Positions 1 through 9,251 of a DNA stretch of 64,000 bases are shown piece by piece. Position numbers and translations under genes: made by a program. The notes below the pieces were generated by a model. That model was not told where the DNA came from, ran no database searches, and saw only the letters and a program-made list of their open reading frames with translations. Each line of letters starts with the position of its first letter. The stretch's first letter is position 1. The stretch is from Ga0074139 sp964515195 (GTDB taxonomy: Bacteria > Bdellovibrionota > Bdellovibrionia > Bdellovibrionales > Bdellovibrionaceae): assembly GCA_964515195.1 (NCBI GenBank), contig CAZETK010000001.1:1-64000 (forward strand), read 5' to 3'.

Positions 1-252
<252 letters not shown>

Positions 253-366
253 AAAAATTAATTTCTAGACTACATATTAGTAGTAGAAATTTGGAATTAT
301 ATAACCTGTCTAAAAATCAGTTCAGATAAACGTTCATTTTCTAAGAGCAAATTTTATAGCAAGTTT

Positions 367-485
367 TGCTGGTGCTTTTAGCAGAGAGGTCACACCTGAT
401 CCCATTCCGAACTCAGCAGTTAAGCTCTCTTGCGGCGATGGTATTGCACAGGCAACTGTGTGGGAGAGTAGCACGGTGCCAGCTC
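367..485 (+). rRNA. rrf: 5S ribosomal RNA
   Basis: About 118 nt long, with the conserved core ACCTGATCCCATTCCGAACT and the closing GGGAGAGTAG segment. The ends GCTGGTG and TGCCAGC pair as helix I. It lies downstream of the 23S 3' end in the same orientation and is followed directly by a terminator, so it closes the rRNA operon. The ends are accurate to within a few bases. Confidence 0.95.
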
Positions 486-493
486 TTATTTAC

Positions 494-534
494 AAAACCC
501 GATTAGGCGAAAGCTTAATCGGGTTTTTCTTTTT
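494..534 (+). terminator. Intrinsic terminator of the rRNA operon
   Basis: AAAACCCGATTA and TAATCGGGTTTT pair perfectly. An inner GC-GAAA-GC tetraloop sits between them, and the T-rich run TTTTTCTTTTT follows. It lies ten bases after the 5S gene. Confidence 0.95.
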
Positions 535-589
535 CAGACATTGCGAATGCTTCTTTCAGCACTCAGAGTATTAAAGCTTAGGGGCCTGA

Positions 590-1027
590 TTAGTTTGGGA
601 CTTCGTAGTTGCGGCTGAGCTCAAAAATTTTGTTGCCGCTTTGTCTGTGGATTAAATTCATTTGCAACACTACAATTTTATGTTCTTTGGTTGGTGCGCT
701 GAAAACTTCAATTTCAAGATCGTGCTTGCCAGTGGGGTAGGTTTTAAAGGGGATGGCTTGAGGTGGGACAACAGCTTTTAATGCATCTTCTTGGTAGATC
801 AACTTAACTTGATGAAGATCAAGAAAAGCTTTTGGAAGATGCTTCTGATGATAAAGAAACTTAAAATCCACAGCAACAAAGTGGGAATTGCTTTCCAAAG
901 CCTGTTCTAATTCGGTGACCTGAATTTCAGGAATTTTAGTTTGTTTTGCATCCTGCCTACTTGAGTAAATTAACAGCCCGATACCCATTAAAAAGACAAG
1001 ACTTAAGGTGGTTGTTTTGAAATTCAT
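590..1027 (-). CDS. Hypothetical single-pass membrane or exported protein, 145 aa
   Basis: I do not recognise a family. Residues 7-24 form a hydrophobic segment (FLMGIGLLIY core), which could be an uncleaved signal anchor or a signal peptide without a clear cleavage site. The rest is soluble and mixed charged/hydrophobic, with strand-like stretches toward the C-terminus (DLEIEVFSAPT, KIVVLQMNLI), so a small periplasmic beta domain is plausible. The start is the only ATG before the hydrophobic segment, but no clear Shine-Dalgarno precedes it. It lies opposite the rRNA operon and ends 55 bases beyond its terminator. Nothing indicates function. Confidence 0.6.
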   Translation of the reverse strand: MNFKTTTLSLVFLMGIGLLIYSSRQDAKQTKIPEIQVTELEQALESNSHFVAVDFKFLYHQKHLPKAFLDLHQVKLIYQEDALKAVVPPQAIPFKTYPTGKHDLEIEVFSAPTKEHKIVVLQMNLIHRQSGNKIFELSRNYEVPN

Positions 1028-1222
1028 AATGCATTGATAGATTGGATTGAAATAAATGCACTGTCAGGCGTAATTCGTCTAAGTGTCGAAATTTTTGGCA
1101 CTTTGATCCATACGACTCATTTTGAGATTTTAAATTATCACGTGATTTTAGCTAGATACACACAAGTCATAGCAAGCTTGAAATGGTATATTCCTTGGAC
1201 TAGTCGAAGGTAGAGGTGTGGA

Positions 1223-2440
1223 ATGAAATCCAGAAGCTTAGCACTTTTACTACCTAGCCTGTTCCTAACGTGGGGTTGCTCTGCCGTTAAGTTTTCGTCC
1301 AAGTCGGACTGTGGATCTGACTCAAGCTGTGTGAGTCAGGCGGGAGCCCTCGTCTACGAAGGAACAGAAGTTATAAAGGGCCGAAAAGTAGATGTGCTTA
1401 TCGTAAATGACAATTCAGCTTCTATGTCTTTTGAGCAAGCGAGGCTTGCCCAGCGTTTCAATACTTTTGTTACTAAATTTGATCAAAATTACCTCGATTA
1501 TCGAATTGCAATGACTACCAGTGATATTTCTTCTGGTGAAAATAAGGCGCGCCCTATTAATGGAAATGGAGCCTTGCAAGATGGCCGTCTTATTTCCTAT
1601 GAAAATGGAGCCAAGTTTTTAACGCCTGAAACGGCCAATCCATCTCAACGCGAAATGCTGTTCAACAAGGCAATCAATCGCCCTGAAACTCTAATGTGCG
1701 AACAATTTATCAATAGTTGGGTGGCTTCAGGTAAAAGTCGTAATACGCAAGAGTATGCCCAGGCCTACTTTAATAGCTGTCCCACGACAGATGAGCGTGG
1801 AATATATGCGGCTAATCTGGTTGTACAAAATAATCCCGATGGATTTCTTCGAAATGATGCGGACTTAGCTATAATTTTTCTAGCTGATGAAGATGTGCGC
1901 AGTCAGCTTTATTGCTCTGGTGAGCCAAAGTCTTGCGCTGAGGTAAGATCAGATTATCCAAGTCAGCCAGGACACTCGTTAGCAAACTTTGACAAGGCTG
2001 AAACTTTGATCAGCAATATTAAATCAAAGTATCCCCAAAAAGCTTTTGGTCTACACGCGATCATTGTAACAAATCCAACTTGCTTAGAAACTCAAAACTC
2101 ACAGCTTAATGGTGTTGTCAGTGGAAGCTATGGTTGGGAGTATTACAGAGCGACCTACGATGAGAAGACGGGAACTCGTTATGGTGTGGCTGGCAATATT
2201 TGCGCCTCTGATTATACAAATCAGCTGCTCGATATTTTTAAGAATATAGAAGATAAAGCTGTGAATAAAATCGCTCTTAAATGCGGAGCGCCTAATTTGG
2301 AAATGATCAACATTACGATCACTTCTGATGATCCTTCGATTACTAGTGAAGTGATTGGATCTGAAATTCGATTCAGTAAGAATCTTCCAGTTGGGTCTAG
2401 CATTTCATACAAGTACAAATGTAAAAACGGAGCTACTTAA
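1223..2440 (+). CDS. vWA-like domain lipoprotein, 405 aa
   Basis: A signal peptide ends in a lipobox with Cys19 (LTWGC), so the protein is probably lipid-anchored in the envelope. From residue 56 a hydrophobic strand leads into DNSAS (Asp63, Ser65, Ser67), the DxSxS metal-site motif of von Willebrand A domains. A second strand (AIIFLADEDV) follows, which also suits a Rossmann-type vWA fold. Several cysteines are spread through the exported part and could form disulfides. vWA domains commonly bind proteins or surfaces through a metal ion; the partner here is unknown. An AGAGG-like Shine-Dalgarno precedes the ATG. The gene stands alone, with the next gene 113 bases downstream. Confidence 0.75.
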   Translation: MKSRSLALLLPSLFLTWGCSAVKFSSKSDCGSDSSCVSQAGALVYEGTEVIKGRKVDVLIVNDNSASMSFEQARLAQRFNTFVTKFDQNYLDYRIAMTTSDISSGENKARPINGNGALQDGRLISYENGAKFLTPETANPSQREMLFNKAINRPETLMCEQFINSWVASGKSRNTQEYAQAYFNSCPTTDERGIYAANLVVQNNPDGFLRNDADLAIIFLADEDVRSQLYCSGEPKSCAEVRSDYPSQPGHSLANFDKAETLISNIKSKYPQKAFGLHAIIVTNPTCLETQNSQLNGVVSGSYGWEYYRATYDEKTGTRYGVAGNICASDYTNQLLDIFKNIEDKAVNKIALKCGAPNLEMINITITSDDPSITSEVIGSEIRFSKNLPVGSSISYKYKCKNGAT

Positions 2441-2553
2441 TAATCGGTCGCCAATTTTGTCTCAAGATGGTCCACCCTATTGAAGATTAAATGGTATCTG
2501 TGGCTGAAATATTTTTGTTAACTTCATCACTTTAACATCCGATAAAGCCTAAT

Positions 2554-3285
2554 ATGGGAATGTTAGATCGATATAAGAAAAAAGGCGGATTTATTCAATT
2601 GCTTCAACTGATCGAAACATCAGGAAAGCAAAAACAAGAGCAGTTTTTAGGGTTGATTGGTCAAGAAAATCCTGTTTGGGAAGAGACCATTCGCAAGAAA
2701 ACTCTGACTCTTGATAGGGTTTTAGGTTGGAATGATACTTACCTCGCCGAATTGTTTTCTAGAATTCAAACATTGACTCTGGCATCAGCTTTTCATGGTT
2801 ATACTGAGGAGACTGTGGCTATCGTTTTGAGGGCGATTTCAGCCACCGAGCAAAGGCGATTTCAAATGACCATGCAGGAAATTAACCCCACGCCTGCAGA
2901 AAAAGCGACAAGTCAGATGAAAATTTTGAGTGAAACTAGAAGCATGATCGCCCAAGGGATCTTGAAATTAGATAAAGTGGATCCTGAGTTGATTATTCCT
3001 GAAAACATTGAAGAAAAATTGGCCGAAGCGGGCTACAACAATGGTATGGCTGCATCAGCTTCTGTCAGTGAGGGTGAGCTCAACTTCGGAAATGTGGAAT
3101 TTAAATCAGAATCTAAACCTGAAAACAAATCTGACCCTATCGGCAATGCAAAATCAGCAGATGCTGCCAAAGAAATTGAATTCCTAAAGAAGCGGGTAAA
3201 TCAGCTTGTCAACGAGAACAACATGCTTAAACATGAGCTGAGTGTCTTTCGTAACAAGCTCGAACAAATTCGTAAGATTGCTTAA
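2554..3285 (+). CDS. FliG C-terminal-domain-like protein with coiled-coil tail, 243 aa
   Basis: Residues 10-138 resemble the C-terminal half of the flagellar rotor protein FliG in order: a GG-start armadillo helix set (about 11-50), a segment like the FliG 'F-x-D-L-V-L' turn (TLDRVLGW), then the helices that carry the torque residues. By-eye alignment suggests the usual torque-helix charges are not kept. There is no N-terminal ring-anchoring region. Residues 160-205 are a polar linker and 206-243 form a heptad-rich coiled coil. The normal FliG role is to couple stator and rotor; here a divergent adaptor or regulator of motility or another machine seems more likely. No flagellar genes are adjacent. 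Confidence 0.6.
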   Translation: MGMLDRYKKKGGFIQLLQLIETSGKQKQEQFLGLIGQENPVWEETIRKKTLTLDRVLGWNDTYLAELFSRIQTLTLASAFHGYTEETVAIVLRAISATEQRRFQMTMQEINPTPAEKATSQMKILSETRSMIAQGILKLDKVDPELIIPENIEEKLAEAGYNNGMAASASVSEGELNFGNVEFKSESKPENKSDPIGNAKSADAAKEIEFLKKRVNQLVNENNMLKHELSVFRNKLEQIRKIA

Positions 3286-4282
3286 AACTACAGAGCGCAT
3301 CAGGCGATCTCTGAAGTTTTTAGTAGAGTCCTTGCTTTTATTAAGCCCCATCACGCTTATGGCCAGTGAGTCTATTTATTGGAAAGATGTTCACCGAAAT
3401 GATGAGAACACACTGTTTTTGAGAGACTGGGATGCCTCGTGGAATGATCATGAGCTTATTCTGTTAAAGTCGCCAGAAGAGGCTATCGTTGGCTTGTTTG
3501 AAGTTGGAAGTGCCAGACGAAAAGAGTTGAAGCTGATAACTATTCGACAAGATCGCTTGCCATTGTTTCAAGACTACTTTGAGAAGCATGATTTTCTTGA
3601 GGAAACTGACAAATTGCCCGCTACTACCTACTTGTGGCGGCATCGGCGTCTATCACGAAAAGCCAATGCTTTTTATAAGCCACTTTACTCACAAGGGGCG
3701 ACAATCGGAGATACAGCTCAAACACTTTTCAAGTCTGAGCTGTACTTGTCAGCTGTAGGGACCGTGGCGTACGGGCTTCACCGATCCGTTACGGCATCCG
3801 TTAGCTTGCCTGCCTACGCATTGGGCTCACCTAATCTCCGTTTAAAGGGGCGGGTGTATGAGGGTCATCAGCAGACATGGTCTCTGGGGGTCAGTTACGC
3901 GCAGTCTCGGAACAGTTCAGAAAAGTTGGTCAATATTGACATCCTCTGGGACTCGGTCCTTTCCGAAAGACTTGTGGCCCACTCTATCTTATCGGCAGCG
4001 GTAGTGAGTTTTGACGAGGCTAAAGATATTGCTGCCTTGAAATCTTATGGAAGCAGTTCAATTCAAACTGGATATGAATATATATTCACAGACTGGAGCC
4101 GGTTGCTAATGGGTCCAAGCTATAATGTCGAACAAAAGGCTATTGGTGGATATTTGGGCTATTTAAGAATTTTCAACACCTTCCATTTGCAATTCTCTAT
4201 TACCACTACCAATATAAGGGAAATCAAGCTTTCAGCTCGAGAAGGTTATTTGGCTTTTATTGATGCTTACTGGCGGTGGTGA
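3242..4282 (+). CDS. Probable outer-membrane beta-barrel protein, 346 aa
   Basis: An N-terminal signal peptide (hydrophobic LKFLVESLLLLSPITLMA) leads to a mature protein rich in alternating polar/apolar strands with aromatic ends, and it finishes in an aromatic residue (...AYWRW). This is the pattern of a small outer-membrane barrel. No specific family is recognised. The start is uncertain: GTG at 3242 overlaps the previous gene by 44 bases, while an in-frame TTG at 3278 would shorten the overlap to 8 bases and give a more typical signal peptide. Neither has a good ribosome-binding site. The stop lies six bases before the ATG of the DNA glycosylase, so the two are probably co-transcribed. Confidence 0.7.
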   Translation: MSFVTSSNKFVRLLKTTERIRRSLKFLVESLLLLSPITLMASESIYWKDVHRNDENTLFLRDWDASWNDHELILLKSPEEAIVGLFEVGSARRKELKLITIRQDRLPLFQDYFEKHDFLEETDKLPATTYLWRHRRLSRKANAFYKPLYSQGATIGDTAQTLFKSELYLSAVGTVAYGLHRSVTASVSLPAYALGSPNLRLKGRVYEGHQQTWSLGVSYAQSRNSSEKLVNIDILWDSVLSERLVAHSILSAAVVSFDEAKDIAALKSYGSSSIQTGYEYIFTDWSRLLMGPSYNVEQKAIGGYLGYLRIFNTFHLQFSITTTNIREIKLSAREGYLAFIDAYWRW

Positions 4283-4287
4283 GGATA

Positions 4288-4956
4288 ATGGGAAAGATCC
4301 TACCCATGTCATTTTACAATCGTGAAACTGATAAAGTGGCGATTTCCCTTTTAGGAAAAATTTTAGCCCGCCGTCTTCCTTCAGGTGAAGTTTTAAAATG
4401 CGTTATCACAGAGACCGAGGCCTACCTAGGAATTGCGGACAAAGCCTGTCACACTTATGGTGGACGCAAAACAGAACGTACCCTGCCAATGTGGGAGGCA
4501 GGAGGGCGGGCCTATATCTACTTCATTTATGGAATGTATTATTGTCTTAATATCGTAACTCGTGAGTCAGGCGTGCCAGAGGCCGTTCTTATTCGGGGCG
4601 CAAGACCGCTGGAAACACCTGAGCAAATTAACAAATGGTTGAAGATCGAACCCAGAACCAGTCAGTGGAAGAAAATCATGTCGGGTCCAGGCAAGTTATG
4701 TAGAACATTAGAGATCGACAAGAGCCTAAACCGCATCCCCCTTAACTCGAAGGAGTTGTGGTTGGAAGATGGGTATCAGGTCGCTAGAAAAACAATTTTA
4801 AAAAGCCCACGAGTTGGAATAGGCTATGCTGGCGAAGCTGCCTCTTGGCCCTTAAGGTTCCTTTGGAATTCTGGGAGTGTATATGAAAGTGTATTCAGAC
4901 ATAACCAAAACGATCGGAAGAACGCCGCTTGTAAGATTACAAAAAGTAGGAGCTGA
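4288..4956 (+). CDS. 3-methyladenine DNA glycosylase, AAG/MPG family
   Basis: A base-excision repair enzyme that removes alkylated or deaminated purines from DNA. Family signatures are clear: TETEAYLG (catalytic Glu), DKACHTYGG, YIYFIYGMYYCLNIVT, AVLIRGARP, GPGKLCRTLEID and the closing PRVGIGYAGE. The start is ATG 4288 after a GAGGA box. The last 25 or so residues (after the point where family members usually stop) are encoded by sequence that is also the start of cysK in another frame, so the tail is probably a non-homologous read-through extension. Substrate range cannot be read from sequence. It sits in a tight run with the barrel gene upstream and cysK downstream. Confidence 0.93.
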   Translation: MGKILPMSFYNRETDKVAISLLGKILARRLPSGEVLKCVITETEAYLGIADKACHTYGGRKTERTLPMWEAGGRAYIYFIYGMYYCLNIVTRESGVPEAVLIRGARPLETPEQINKWLKIEPRTSQWKKIMSGPGKLCRTLEIDKSLNRIPLNSKELWLEDGYQVARKTILKSPRVGIGYAGEAASWPLRFLWNSGSVYESVFRHNQNDRKNAACKITKSRS

Positions 4957-5890
4957 GACCGGCGCTGAGATTTTTTTGAAACTTGAGTTTTTCAATCCCT
5001 TGGGCTCTGTCAAAGATCGAATCGGAATTAACATGATCGAAAAAGCCGAGGCAAAGGGTTTGCTTAAGAACGGCATGAAAGTCATCGAGCCGACGAGTGG
5101 AAATACCGGGATTTCCCTCGCCTTCGTCTGTGCCACGAAGGGTTATCCTCTGATCCTTGTTATGCCTGAAACAATGTCCATGGAACGTAAAATCCTTTTA
5201 TTACTTTTGGGGGCAAAGTTAATTTTAACACCCGGTGCTTTGGGTATGAGAGGTGCGATTGCGAAAGTTATGGAATTGACTCAGCAAAATCCACAAAAGT
5301 ATTTTTTTCCGCAGCAGTTTGAAAATGAATTTAATCCTGAAATTCATAGGGAAACAACTGGTCCAGAAATCTGGGACGACACAGACGGGCAGGTCGATAT
5401 TGTTGTGAGTGGGATTGGAACTGGGGGAACTATTACAGGAAGCGGAGAGTTTTTAAAATCCAAAAACCCATCTATTAAGATGGTAGCTGTTGAGCCTACA
5501 GACTCACCCGTTTTATCCGGCGGCAAGGCCGGTCCCCATAAAATTCAAGGAATTGGTGCCGGATTCAAGCCGCGCGTTCTCAATATGAAGATTGTTGATG
5601 AGGTGATTCAAGTATCCTCAGATGAGGCTCTCAAAGTTGCTCATGAAGTTATCATTCGTGAAGGGATTCCGGTGGGAATTTCTTCGGGAGCGGCAGTAGC
5701 AGCCGTCCTAAAGCTGGCTCAAAAATCACAGATGAAGGGCAAAAAAGTAGTTGTCATCATTCCTAGTTATACCGAAAGGTATCTCTCCACCATTTTAGCG
5801 GAAAAAGAGCGGGCAGAGGCCCAGACCTTACCAGTGACGCAGGTTGAAGAGAGCTGGCTTCAAAAGGTTGATGCTATTTTTGAGGATTAA
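4883..5890 (+). CDS. cysK: Cysteine synthase (O-acetylserine sulfhydrylase)
   Basis: A PLP enzyme that makes cysteine from O-acetylserine and sulfide in the cytosol. The PLP lysine lies in FNPLGSVKDR, the substrate loop is TSGNTG, the phosphate-binding glycine loop is GIGTGGTITG, and the late serine motif GISSGAA is present. Length (335 aa) is slightly above the usual 310. ATG 4883 is chosen because GGGAG lies five bases before it; the GTG at 4877 lies inside that box. It overlaps the end of the glycosylase gene by 74 bases in another frame, an unusually long overlap. The thioredoxin-like gene follows four bases after the stop, suggesting an operon around thiol metabolism. CysM is an alternative name that cannot be excluded. 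Confidence 0.92.
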   Translation: MKVYSDITKTIGRTPLVRLQKVGAETGAEIFLKLEFFNPLGSVKDRIGINMIEKAEAKGLLKNGMKVIEPTSGNTGISLAFVCATKGYPLILVMPETMSMERKILLLLLGAKLILTPGALGMRGAIAKVMELTQQNPQKYFFPQQFENEFNPEIHRETTGPEIWDDTDGQVDIVVSGIGTGGTITGSGEFLKSKNPSIKMVAVEPTDSPVLSGGKAGPHKIQGIGAGFKPRVLNMKIVDEVIQVSSDEALKVAHEVIIREGIPVGISSGAAVAAVLKLAQKSQMKGKKVVVIIPSYTERYLSTILAEKERAEAQTLPVTQVEESWLQKVDAIFED

Positions 5891-5893
5891 TCT

Positions 5894-6259
5894 ATGGGAA
5901 ATCTACATCCTGTGTTCGATCAGCTCGAAATGAAATCCTTTAGTGCGGAATCATTGGAAGCGGTGAAAAATGAAGAGGGGCTGAAGATTTTATTTTTATG
6001 GGGATATGATTGCCCTAACTGTGAAGTCGCCAAGCGCAGTCTTTCAAATGAAATCGAGACTGTAAAAGAGCTTCCTTTTAAATGGTACCATTGCAATGTT
6101 TACGAAGATTATGAAGTCTCTCTTCACTTTGGTCTTCATGGTATTCCTACCTTCTTTTTTTATTCTGGGTCTAAAAGACTGGGCCGATTAACCAGTTATC
6201 CGGGATTTGAAGCTTTCCTAAATGTCCTAAATCAAGTTATAAATAAGAAATCAGATTAA
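5894..6259 (+). CDS. Thioredoxin-like protein (CPNC active site), 121 aa
   Basis: A small thioredoxin-fold protein without a signal peptide, so probably cytosolic. The redox motif is WGYDCPNC in the right place after the first strand (LKILFLWG), and the cis-proline strand is HGIPTFFFY. The CPNC dipeptide differs from the CGPC of housekeeping thioredoxin, so redox potential or partner is likely specialised. It starts four bases after cysK and precedes an amino-acid permease by 28 bases, which fits a small operon for cysteine or sulfur handling. The exact substrate is unknown. Confidence 0.85.
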   Translation: MGNLHPVFDQLEMKSFSAESLEAVKNEEGLKILFLWGYDCPNCEVAKRSLSNEIETVKELPFKWYHCNVYEDYEVSLHFGLHGIPTFFFYSGSKRLGRLTSYPGFEAFLNVLNQVINKKSD

Positions 6260-6286
6260 TTTAATTCATAGGCTTAAGGATAATCC

Positions 6287-7600
6287 ATGAGTTTAAAAAG
6301 AAATGTCGGCTTAGTCGCGCTTTCCCTCTATGGCATCGGAGATATTTTAGGCGCGGGAATTTATGGTCTTATTGGAAAAGCAGCCGCGCAAATGGGAAAT
6401 GGAATCTGGCTTGCTTTTCTGGCGAGCATGGTTGTTGCGATGTTTTCGGGTCTTTCCTATGCGGCCGTCGGGAGCCGCTTTCCGAGAGCTGCTGGCGCAG
6501 CCTATGTTACACAAAAAGCTTTTAATAGATCGTGGCTCACTTACCTGGTAGGTTTATCGGCATTAGCATCTGGCTTAACCTCCATGGCAACAGCCAGTCG
6601 CGTATTTGCAGGTTATTTTCAGGCTTTTACTCCTAATTTCCCCACTTGGGTTTTGATTTTTCTGTTCGCCACAGCCTTATTTCTAATTGTTTTAAAAGGT
6701 ATCCGGGAATCCATGTGGGTTAATTCAATTTTCACTCTTATTGAAGTTGGTGGCCTATTTATTATTATTTTTTTAGGGTTCAAGATTATTGGTAATGTGA
6801 ACTATTTGGACATGACCTCTCCTATGAATCCTTCTGGTGAACTGGCCCCAGCTTTGATTTTGAACGGCGCTGTGCTGACTTTTTATTCTTTTATAGGCTT
6901 TGAGGATATCCTGAATGTGAGCGAAGAGGTCAAAGACCCCAAACGAACCATTCCGCGGGCCTTGATTACGGCCATTCTGGTTTCTTCGATTATCTACATT
7001 TTAATAAGTTTAATCGCTGTTTCCGCAGTTTCTGTGGTTGAGTTAAGTGAGTCCAATCAACCACTAGTTCAAGTGGTCAAAAGTTTATCTGCCAGTTTTC
7101 CTGATGAAATTTTTACGTTTATCGCTATTTTTGCTGTTTCGAATACAGCCTTGCTGAACTTTATTATGGGGTCGCGGTTGCTTTATGGTATGTCTCAACA
7201 AGGCCTATTGCCGAAAATTTTGTCAAGGGTCAATCCGAAAACGTCTACGCCCCATGCTGCTATTGGAATTGTCTATATTATTCTTCTTCTGTTGGCTTTT
7301 TCAGGAAATATCTCCTCATTAGCTAAAGCTACCAGCGTACTTCTGCTGATTTGCTTTATTATGGTCAATCTCGCTTTGATTCGTATTAAACGTCAGGAAA
7401 AAAAGGTAGCAGAAGGGGTATTTGATGTTCCTCTACTTGTTCCTGTTTTTGGTGCGATTACCTCGTTTGTGATGATTTGCAGTGCCCAGGCGCCCGAGCT
7501 GAAGTTAGCGGTTGTGATTTTACTGGTTATTGCAGGGCTTTATCTTATCAAGAGGCCTCAAGCCATTGATCCTGAAATATTAGGTCATATTGAGGACTAA
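6287..7600 (+). CDS. APC-family amino acid permease, 437 aa
   Basis: An inner-membrane transporter with about twelve hydrophobic segments. The N-terminal APC signature is GIGDILGAGIYGLIG, which forms the unwound TM1 substrate site. The conserved TM6 region FYSFIGFEDILNVSEEVKDP follows, with the typical charged motif after it. Members import amino acids or polyamines with protons. The substrate is not readable, though the position after cysK and a thioredoxin suggests a sulfur or polar amino acid. The ATG follows AAGGATAATCC, a moderate ribosome-binding site. The gene ends the run of co-directional genes. Confidence 0.9.
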   Translation: MSLKRNVGLVALSLYGIGDILGAGIYGLIGKAAAQMGNGIWLAFLASMVVAMFSGLSYAAVGSRFPRAAGAAYVTQKAFNRSWLTYLVGLSALASGLTSMATASRVFAGYFQAFTPNFPTWVLIFLFATALFLIVLKGIRESMWVNSIFTLIEVGGLFIIIFLGFKIIGNVNYLDMTSPMNPSGELAPALILNGAVLTFYSFIGFEDILNVSEEVKDPKRTIPRALITAILVSSIIYILISLIAVSAVSVVELSESNQPLVQVVKSLSASFPDEIFTFIAIFAVSNTALLNFIMGSRLLYGMSQQGLLPKILSRVNPKTSTPHAAIGIVYIILLLLAFSGNISSLAKATSVLLLICFIMVNLALIRIKRQEKKVAEGVFDVPLLVPVFGAITSFVMICSAQAPELKLAVVILLVIAGLYLIKRPQAIDPEILGHIED

Positions 7601-7776
7601 TTGTGTGTTTTTGCCCCAGTTTTTTCTGATTAAGATTTGAGTCGGGGCAATTCGGCACGAATAGTTTTTCTTTTAAACTCATTTCTGTTTTTCTAGTGGC
7701 ATGGAAGATGCTGATTTTTTAATGAACTCCCAGTTTTTGAAGAATGTAAATTCATATTTAGAAGAGGAGAATTTGT

Positions 7777-9168
7777 ATGGAAGCAAGACTCTTTTCCAGG
7801 CTCTGGTTTGTGGCCTTGGCTCTGTTTTTTGTCAGTTGTGCGTCTAAGGTTGAAAAAGTACAAATGCCAATTGATGCCAATCCTTCAGAGGAAGTCAGTC
7901 AGTTTCGTGATGAGCTAGAGCAAGGATACCGAAACCATATTGATCTCTTGGCTGAAAAAGATATGTCAGAGGCTCGAAAGCGCTATGACAAGGCTCAGAG
8001 AAATTTGCGCGAAGGCGAGTTAGATAAAGTATTAAATGAAGTAGCCTATGGTCGCGCTTACTTGAATCGCGCCCGGGCAGAGGCCAGTAAAAAATTAAAT
8101 CCTGACTCTGGAATTATCAAGTCTCGTACTTTGGCTTTAGAAGCGGGAGCACGGGATAGCGCCCGGTTAGGTCGTGTTCTAGACAAGATTGATGATGATT
8201 TGAGAAAAGACACAAAGAATTTTTCAAAGACTGTTGAGCCGGCCAAGCTGGCCCGATATCAGCGGGCCTATTTGGATCTGGAGTTGGAAGCTATTCGCTC
8301 CGAACACTTGGGTGTTGCTAGAGCGCAAGTTCGAACTGCTGCCAACGAGGGGGCGGCGAGGAAGGCTCCGAAATCCTTCCAGCGCGCGCAGTTACAGTTG
8401 AAGGAAGCGGAAAACGCTATACTGGCAGATCGACATAATCCTTCTCAATTTGATCCCGCGGTTAAAGAAGCCACTCAAAGTGCGCAAATATTGGCAGAAG
8501 TGATGAACGTTATCCGGAATTCTGACAGAAGAATTGGAGAAGATGTAGCTCTACAAATTGTCAGACAGAATCGCCAAATTGCTGGTCTGGAAACCAACTT
8601 AGGTGAAACGAAATCAGAACTGGAGCAATCCAGAGAAACTTTGGGAACGCAATCTGCCCAATTGGCCCGCACAGAAGAACAGATCGCTTTGCAGAGAGCA
8701 TTTGAAAAAGCCCAACAACAATTCAGTCCTGAGGAAGCAGAAGTTTATCAACAAAACGATCGTCTTCTTATCAGGCTTAAGGGTATTCAGTATCCCTTTA
8801 ATACGGCTGACCTAACACCCGATGCTCAAGAGCTTCTTCGGAAGGTCAGAGACGTGGCAGCAGGTTTAAACCCAACTCAAATCGTGGTTGAAGGTCACAC
8901 CGATACTATTGGAAGTCGGCAGGCCAACAAAAAAGTCTCGACCGAGCGGGCTGAAAGTGTGGCAAAGATTTTTGAAAGAGATCCGGCTCTCGATGCGGAA
9001 GTCGAAGCTATTGGCTACGGATTTGAAAGACCACTTACCTCAAACAAAACCGAGGAAGGTCGCGCTATCAATCGTCGCGTAGATGTCGTCATTGTTCCCG
9101 GGGAAGTCCAGGGGCAGCGGGACACTGATACTCAGCCTCAAAATGAAGACTCCACCATCATGGAGTAA
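7777..9168 (+). CDS. OmpA-family peptidoglycan-binding lipoprotein, 463 aa
   Basis: The signal peptide has a lipobox with Cys21 (FFVSC). Residues 35-250 are helix-rich with repeated RAxxxL patterns, resembling DUF4398-type helical repeats. Residues 255-310 form a coiled coil. Residues about 335-445 are an OmpA C-terminal domain, with EGHTDTIGS and the later NRRVDVVI (Asp and Arg that bind diaminopimelate). The tail is Gln/Asp-rich. The protein probably tethers the outer membrane to peptidoglycan. GAGGAG eight bases before the ATG is a strong ribosome-binding site. It appears monocistronic, ending before a large hairpin. Confidence 0.92.
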   Translation: MEARLFSRLWFVALALFFVSCASKVEKVQMPIDANPSEEVSQFRDELEQGYRNHIDLLAEKDMSEARKRYDKAQRNLREGELDKVLNEVAYGRAYLNRARAEASKKLNPDSGIIKSRTLALEAGARDSARLGRVLDKIDDDLRKDTKNFSKTVEPAKLARYQRAYLDLELEAIRSEHLGVARAQVRTAANEGAARKAPKSFQRAQLQLKEAENAILADRHNPSQFDPAVKEATQSAQILAEVMNVIRNSDRRIGEDVALQIVRQNRQIAGLETNLGETKSELEQSRETLGTQSAQLARTEEQIALQRAFEKAQQQFSPEEAEVYQQNDRLLIRLKGIQYPFNTADLTPDAQELLRKVRDVAAGLNPTQIVVEGHTDTIGSRQANKKVSTERAESVAKIFERDPALDAEVEAIGYGFERPLTSNKTEEGRAINRRVDVVIVPGEVQGQRDTDTQPQNEDSTIME

Positions 9169-9195
9169 ATTTGCAAATTTGTTATGGCTAGCGGC

Positions 9196-9233
9196 ATCGT
9201 TCAGGATTCAGATCAAGATGAATCCTGAACGAT
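9196..9233. terminator. Perfect 14-bp inverted repeat between convergent genes
   Basis: ATCGTTCAGGATTC pairs exactly with GAATCCTGAACGAT across a 10-base loop. It sits between the OmpA lipoprotein stop and the convergent acidic lipoprotein stop. There is no long T run on either side, so it may act as a bidirectional terminator or as a 3' stabilising hairpin for both mRNAs. Confidence 0.75.
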
Positions 9234-9251
9234 GACTTCTTCGATAAGCCG

